64,000 nucleotides of DNA from Luteococcus japonicus (GTDB lineage: Bacteria; Actinomycetota; Actinomycetes; Propionibacteriales; Propionibacteriaceae), in the NCBI RefSeq assembly GCF_003752415.1, contig NZ_RKHG01000001.1:3286001-3350000 (forward strand). Reading direction: 5' to 3'. Numbering within the stretch: the stretch's first letter is position 1; every line of letters starts with the position of its first letter. Both the position numbers and the translations under genes were made by a program. The notes beneath the pieces were generated by a model. The model saw only the letters and a program-made list of their open reading frames with translations. It was not told the DNA's origin and searched no databases. Of the stretch, positions 62,033-64,000 are shown one piece after another.

Positions 62033-63240
62033 TCCGGGTGGATGACCAGCCCGTGGCGCCACACGCCCACCAGGCTGAGGCTGAGGACCAGCAGGGCCAG
62101 GACCGCGACCGGACCATTCTGCGCCGGGCCCAGCGGTGGGATCATGCGCAGGTTGAGCCGGGCGACCGCGGGCACCACGATGGCAATCAGCACCAGGGCC
62201 ACCACCGGGGTGAAGGCGGGGAAAGTGGTCACCGTCACCAGTGACGGCCACACCGTGCCCAGCCCGATCCCGATGCCGAAGGCCGCGACGACACACGGCA
62301 TGTGCCACAGGTAGGTGGTCATCAGCAGGGCATTGACCACCTCCATGGCCCGGCGGACCCCGGGGCGCTCCAGCACGACCAGCCGTCGCCCGGACAGGAG
62401 GCCCAGGACCCCGGTCTGCGCCAGGGCCAGCCAGGCCATCGCCACGGTGGGAGGTTGCAGGTTGGAGACCCACCGGGATCCCATGCCCAGCGCCGGCACC
62501 GGCCAACCGCCCATCGCCCCGAAGCGCAGGTGGAGCAGCAGCACGATGGCCGTGGTGCCCGCGGCCACGGCGGCGGCAGCGTGCCAGCGGGGGCCGGTGC
62601 GCAGGAAGCCCCGCTGGTGGGCTATGCCGATCTGGTGGCAGGCCAACCACACGAAGGCCAGGTTCCAGTACCGGTGGTCCAGCACGCCGGTGGTGATGGT
62701 CCACACGTCCACGGCCGTGGCGGCCCCGAACATCACCATGGGCACCAGCCACCACCACCGGTCGTGGAGCCACACCAGGGCGGGGGCCAGCAGGACCACC
62801 AGCAGGTAGCTGACCAGGAACCAGAGCAGTTTGGTGAGGTTGTGGCTGATGGTCACCGCATCCTCGAGGTGGCCCAGCCAAGCGGCCCCCGTGCTGGGGA
62901 TCGCGAAGAAGGTGATGAAGACCGTGGTGGGGCCGATCAGTCGTCGTCCACGGTTGGCGTAGTAGTGCGCCAGACCGGTGCCACGCTGCCGCATCTTGTC
63001 CACCACCAGCGCATGGGCGAAGCCGCCCGCGACGAAGAACAAGGGCATCACCATCAGCAGCCAGGAGCCGTACCAGCCCCACGGCCCCAGCTCCATGGTA
63101 CGGGCCTGCCAGCCTGTCTCGGTCCGCCCGACCCGCCACGGGCCGGCGTGGAAGCCCACCACCATGCAGACGGCAAGAGCGCGAGCCGCGTCGATCAGCA
63201 GCTCGCGCTCGGTGCCGGTGGGCGGTGCATCGGGGCTCAC
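61933..63240 (-). CDS. Acyltransferase-3 family membrane protein
   Basis: This 435-aa polytopic protein has about 10 transmembrane helices. The N-terminus RELLIDAARALAVCMVVGFHAGPW resembles the acyltransferase-3 signature with its conserved His. The R-x10-H spacing is present (RALAVCMVVGFH) and a later motif FFVAGGFAHALVV follows. Members O-acylate sugars or lipids of the cell envelope; the acceptor is unknown. TACCCT (63252-63247, minus strand), 6 nt before the GTG at 63240, supports the start. The 3' end overlaps sulP by 100 nt antisense. Confidence 0.85.
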   Translation of the reverse strand: MSPDAPPTGTERELLIDAARALAVCMVVGFHAGPWRVGRTETGWQARTMELGPWGWYGSWLLMVMPLFFVAGGFAHALVVDKMRQRGTGLAHYYANRGRRLIGPTTVFITFFAIPSTGAAWLGHLEDAVTISHNLTKLLWFLVSYLLVVLLAPALVWLHDRWWWLVPMVMFGAATAVDVWTITTGVLDHRYWNLAFVWLACHQIGIAHQRGFLRTGPRWHAAAAVAAGTTAIVLLLHLRFGAMGGWPVPALGMGSRWVSNLQPPTVAMAWLALAQTGVLGLLSGRRLVVLERPGVRRAMEVVNALLMTTYLWHMPCVVAAFGIGIGLGTVWPSLVTVTTFPAFTPVVALVLIAIVVPAVARLNLRMIPPLGPAQNGPVAVLALLVLSLSLVGVWRHGLVIHPDQPRSSLGVLGVWVGSALLAWAANRPLAASHSR

Positions 63241-63264
63241 CCGTTCAGGGTAGGGCCCCTCGGT

Positions 63265-63786
63265 TCAGCCCTGGGTGTTCTCCGTGGCCTGGGTGGGGCG
63301 CTGTCCCAGCTCCTGGTCGAGCCGCAACAGGCCTGGGCCGTCGTCATTGATCATCCTGATCCGGCCGATGATCTCGCTGACGGTGGCCTCCTCCTCGAGC
63401 TGCTCCCCGATGAACCAGCTGAGCAGGGGGCGGGAGTCCAGGTCCCCGGCGGCATCGCCCTCCCGGTACAGGTTGCGGATGGACTCGGAGACCTTCTGCT
63501 CGTGCTCCAGTGCAGCGGTGAAGACATCGAGCGGCGTCATCGTCTGCTGGGCCTTCGGTGCGCTGATGGCTCCGATGCGTGGATGGTTGTCCCGGTCCAG
63601 CAGGTGGTCTATGAACTTGTTGGCGTGCACGATCTCCTCGTCGGCCTGGTGGCGCAGCCAGGCGGCCATGCCCGGCAGGTCCTGGGCGTCGACCTCGATG
63701 GCCAGCTGGCGGTAGACGGTGGAGGCCTCCAGTTCGAGGGTGATCTGGTCGTTGAACAGCTTCTCGAGTTCATTGGACATCTTCAT
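63265..63786 (-). CDS. Ferritin
   Basis: This 173-aa non-haem ferritin stores iron. The four-helix fold begins MKMSNELEKLFNDQITLELEASTVYRQLAIEVDAQDLPGMAAWLRHQADEEIVHANKFIDHLLDR. Ferroxidase ligands are visible as E in LELEASTVY, E and H in ADEEIVHANK, and E residues in ALEHEQKVSESI and EQLEEEATVSEII. The CAGGCT hexamer (6 nt before the ATG at 63786) supports this start; an ATG two codons later is possible. It lies just upstream of the acyltransferase gene on the same strand, separated by 24 nt and the latter's -10. Confidence 0.92.
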   Translation of the reverse strand: MKMSNELEKLFNDQITLELEASTVYRQLAIEVDAQDLPGMAAWLRHQADEEIVHANKFIDHLLDRDNHPRIGAISAPKAQQTMTPLDVFTAALEHEQKVSESIRNLYREGDAAGDLDSRPLLSWFIGEQLEEEATVSEIIGRIRMINDDGPGLLRLDQELGQRPTQATENTQG

Positions 63787-63919
63787 GGGTCCAGCCTGCA
63801 ACGGCGCAGGGCCAGGGAAAAGGAATTTGGCCAAGGGCGAACTGGCGATGGGGCGAGGCGGCGGGGCCCATGGTGGTCATGGTCCGCAAGCCCCGCGGTG
63901 GCCGCCTAGGGTTGGAAGG

Positions 63920-64000
63920 GTGACGGCCGTTCTGGGGGGATTCTTCGCGATCTGGGCCGTCGTGGCCGTGGGCATGCTGTTGGCCCACCTGCGCATCCTC
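63920..64000 (+). CDS. AEC-type transporter, 3' partial
   Basis: Only the first 27 codons are visible: M-TAVLGGFFAIWAVVAVGMLLAHLRIL, a strong first transmembrane helix. The pattern FAIWAVVAVGMLLAHLRIL resembles the start of auxin-efflux-carrier family permeases. TAGGGT (63907-63912), 7 nt before the GTG, supports a leaderless start. Identification is tentative because the gene runs off the window. Confidence 0.5.
   Translation, partial: MTAVLGGFFAIWAVVAVGMLLAHLRIL

Overview
The window is 64 kb of GC-rich, densely packed chromosome from a Gram-positive actinobacterium. Several things point to the order Propionibacteriales, probably Propionibacteriaceae. These are the gene order DUF3046-recA-recX, lexA next to a divergent SOS gene and then nrdR-nrdJ, pgsA-cinA-clgR, ndgR divergent from leuCD, a B12-dependent ribonucleotide reductase, TCGAAC-N4-GTTCGA SOS boxes, and frequent GTG starts. 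The genus is inferred from gene content only. No phage, integrase, insertion sequence, CRISPR array or rRNA operon is visible.

Layout. 1-3.3 kb: ilvB (5' end cut off), ilvN and ilvC as one operon with a strong terminator. 3.3-7.2 kb: a GntR regulator with a DUF1648 membrane protein, a patatin-like lipase, a methyltransferase and a DUF3152 protein. 7.2-10.8 kb: an FMN riboswitch and ribD-ribE-ribBA-ribH. 10.9-14.8 kb: leuB, divergent ilvE, and cimA. 14.8-17.9 kb: deoA followed by a decayed pepT and a frameshifted GNAT acetyltransferase. 17.9-20.1 kb: a FAH-family hydrolase, a CPBP protease, tRNA-Gln and tRNA-Glu. 20.1-23.4 kb: ndgR, leuCD and the HU gene. 23.5-27.0 kb: a small unknown gene, a plsC-like gene, ddl, a lone Lrp-type domain and thiL. 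27.1-33.4 kb: ftsK, an unknown gene, rimO, pgsA, cinA and clgR. 33.4-38.8 kb: a DeoR-type regulator and a giant Lhr helicase. 38.9-42.6 kb: DUF3046, recA, recX and rny. 42.6-44.8 kb: a frameshifted ABC ATPase, an aldose epimerase-like gene and a membrane protein. 45.0-53.0 kb: miaB, a small antitoxin-like gene, miaA, dapF, hflX, a DinG-like helicase and a membrane protein. 53.0-59.5 kb: lexA, an SOS-controlled small membrane protein, an RDD protein, DUF2752, nrdR and nrdJ. 59.6-64.0 kb: a CueP-like lipoprotein, a SulP transporter, an acyltransferase, a ferritin and the start of an AEC-type transporter.

How the genes fit together. The branched-chain amino acid genes (ilvBNC, ilvE, leuB, leuCD, cimA) supply valine and most of the leucine and isoleucine routes. 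cimA implies isoleucine made from pyruvate via citramalate, re-using LeuCDB. A full riboflavin operon sits under FMN control. DNA-damage genes (recA, recX, lexA and the small gene beside lexA) share visible SOS boxes. dNTP synthesis (nrdR-nrdJ) carries two NrdR-type boxes three helical turns apart.

The most striking global pattern is promoter architecture. About 24 genes have a TANNNT-like -10 hexamer only 6-7 nt upstream of an ATG or GTG, which predicts leaderless mRNAs and fixes many start codons. The region is mostly housekeeping and I do not see a clear new multi-gene system. The best candidates for unexplored biology are the SOS-controlled 128-aa membrane protein, the autoregulated GntR-DUF1648 pair, an 18-bp perfect inverted repeat after ribH, and two loci in visible decay.
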